A program made the translations under genes and the position numbers. Under the pieces are notes generated by a model, which was given only the letters and a program-made list of their open reading frames with translations, searched no databases and had not been told where the DNA came from. From Dermatophagoides farinae (lineage: Eukaryota > Arthropoda > Arachnida > Sarcoptiformes > Pyroglyphidae), in contig NC_134685.1 in assembly GCF_024713945.1 (NCBI RefSeq), positions 1,488,001 to 1,552,000 on the forward strand: a stretch of 64,000 nucleotides of DNA, in the 5' to 3' direction. Shown piece by piece: positions 63,092 to 64,000 of the stretch (within the stretch, counting starts at the first letter, position 1; every line of letters begins with the position of its first letter).

Positions 63092-64000
63092 ATGACAAAT
63101 CCACATCAAACACGTAGTGTTTGTATCTGTGTTTCCGGTGATATTGGCCATAGTCCACGTATGCAATATCATTCATTATCATTGGCCGAAGTTGGTTATC
63201 ATGTGGATATTGTTGCTGATCAAGAATCACGACCACATGAAAAACTTTTATCGAATCCACGGATACGTATCCATCCATTATCTTCATATCAATCAATAAG
63301 ATGTAAATTTTTTTGGCAAACATTTTCAATTTTTGATTTTGATTTTTAAGGTTCAAATCGATTTTCTCATATACCACCAGGTTTTCCACGAATCATCAAT
63401 TATTTCTTTAAAATTTTATTCAATACAATATTTCTTTTATGGAATCTAATGCTCATTCCACGGCCCGATTATATTCTGGTCCAAGTAAGTGTGTGTGTGT
63501 GTCTGCATTGAATCGTGTTTAATTTTTTTTGTTTTGTTTTGTTTTTCAAAATATAGAATCCACCATCAGTGCCTACATTGGCAATTGTTTGGTTCGTTTG
63601 TCGTATTCGTTCTTGTAAATTCATAATCGATTGGCATAATTATGGCCATACAATAATGGCATTATCATTAGGTGCCAAACATCCATTAGTTCGTTTATAT
63701 TCACGAATTGAATTCAATTTCGGTAAACGATCTGATTATAGTTTCTGTGTTACACGTGCAATGAAAGATGATCTTCGTGAAAGGACTGGTAAAAAGTATG
63801 AAATTCAAAACAAACAAACAAAAAAAAAATTCAATTGATGTTCTGATTACATTTCTACTTATCTAGAGCAATCGTTTTATATGATAGGCCATATTCATTC
63901 TTTCAGCCAATTACATCGATTGAAGAAAAACATTTATTCCTAGTAAAATTAAAATCCGAATATTCACAGCTAGAATATCATGGCCAAAATGAAACATTAT
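63092..64000 (+). CDS. ALG1: ALG1 beta-1,4-mannosyltransferase, 5' part
   Basis: Chitobiosyldiphosphodolichol beta-mannosyltransferase of the cytosolic ER face, which adds the first mannose to the dolichol-linked N-glycan precursor (GT33). Exons 63092-63302, 63351-63484, 63557-63795 and 63867 to beyond the window end; phases agree. About 239 residues are visible. Family blocks: GDIGHSPRMQYHSLSLAEVGYHVDIV (the GD.G.SPRMQYH nucleotide-sugar region), RPHEKLL, Q|NPPSVPTLAIVWF across a splice, KFIIDWHNYGHTIMAL, FCVTRAMKDDL and VLYDRPYSFFQP. The first intron is only 48 bp. No strong N-terminal TM anchor is obvious before GDIGHSP, though eukaryotic ALG1 usually has one. The C-terminal half lies outside the window. 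Confidence 0.95.

Overview
The window looks like nuclear DNA of a small-genome arthropod, most likely an acariform mite. It is strongly AT-rich and full of A/T homopolymers and ATG/CAT, CAA/GTT and CA microsatellites. Introns inside genes are mostly 48-80 bp, GT-AG, with T-rich acceptors, while a few introns are kilobases long. Proteins are rich in Q, N, H and D runs. Gene content (gustatory-type receptors, a quiver/Ly6 protein, an amidated neuropeptide precursor, SZT2, a KAT6-type acetyltransferase) fits an arthropod. The species is inference; no rRNA or other barcode is present.

Layout, left to right: two tandem gustatory-receptor-like 7TM genes (446-3737, +). A very young, incomplete BEL/Pao-type LTR element on the minus strand (3877-7837). 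A KAT6/enok-like MYST acetyltransferase (9013-11728, +). A cytosolic aldehyde dehydrogenase (12079-13609, +) convergent with COX11 (14693-13742, -). An unrecognised single-pass membrane protein (15694-15038, -). A secreted RFamide-type neuropeptide precursor (19987-20714, +) with a plausible upstream TATA box and 5' UTR exon. CMC4 (22289-22056, -) and UCKL1 (24598-22757, -). A short inverted-repeat element (24972-25137). A three-exon Ly6/quiver-like protein (26721-26077, -). The very large SZT2 gene (29264-42802, +, nine coding exons, about 3,855 residues). A class A neuropeptide-type GPCR on the minus strand (58362-43726), whose 5.9 and 7.0 kb introns fill most of 44-58 kb and host an unrecognised intronless basic protein on the opposite strand (55208-56296). 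Finally the 5' part of ALG1 (63092 to the window end, +).

Most genes are unrelated housekeeping functions: SZT2 (KICSTOR, nutrient signalling to TORC1), COX11 and CMC4 (mitochondrial copper / CX9C biology), UCKL1 (pyrimidine salvage), ALG1 (N-glycan precursor) and KAT6 (chromatin). The chemosensory and neuropeptide genes (two receptors, one RFamide precursor, one GPCR) are the lineage-specific part. Nothing in the sequence shows that the peptide and the GPCR form a pair.

The most useful observations are: a 57-bp intron in the first receptor gene that is in frame and stop-free, so it is invisible in an ORF scan; five apparent one-base frame changes in otherwise conserved host genes (ALDH, SZT2 three times, the GPCR tail), most simply assembly indels; LTRs identical by eye in the inserted element; and a DRF in place of DRY in the GPCR. 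I found no convincing wholly new system, no tRNA or rRNA gene and no CRISPR array.
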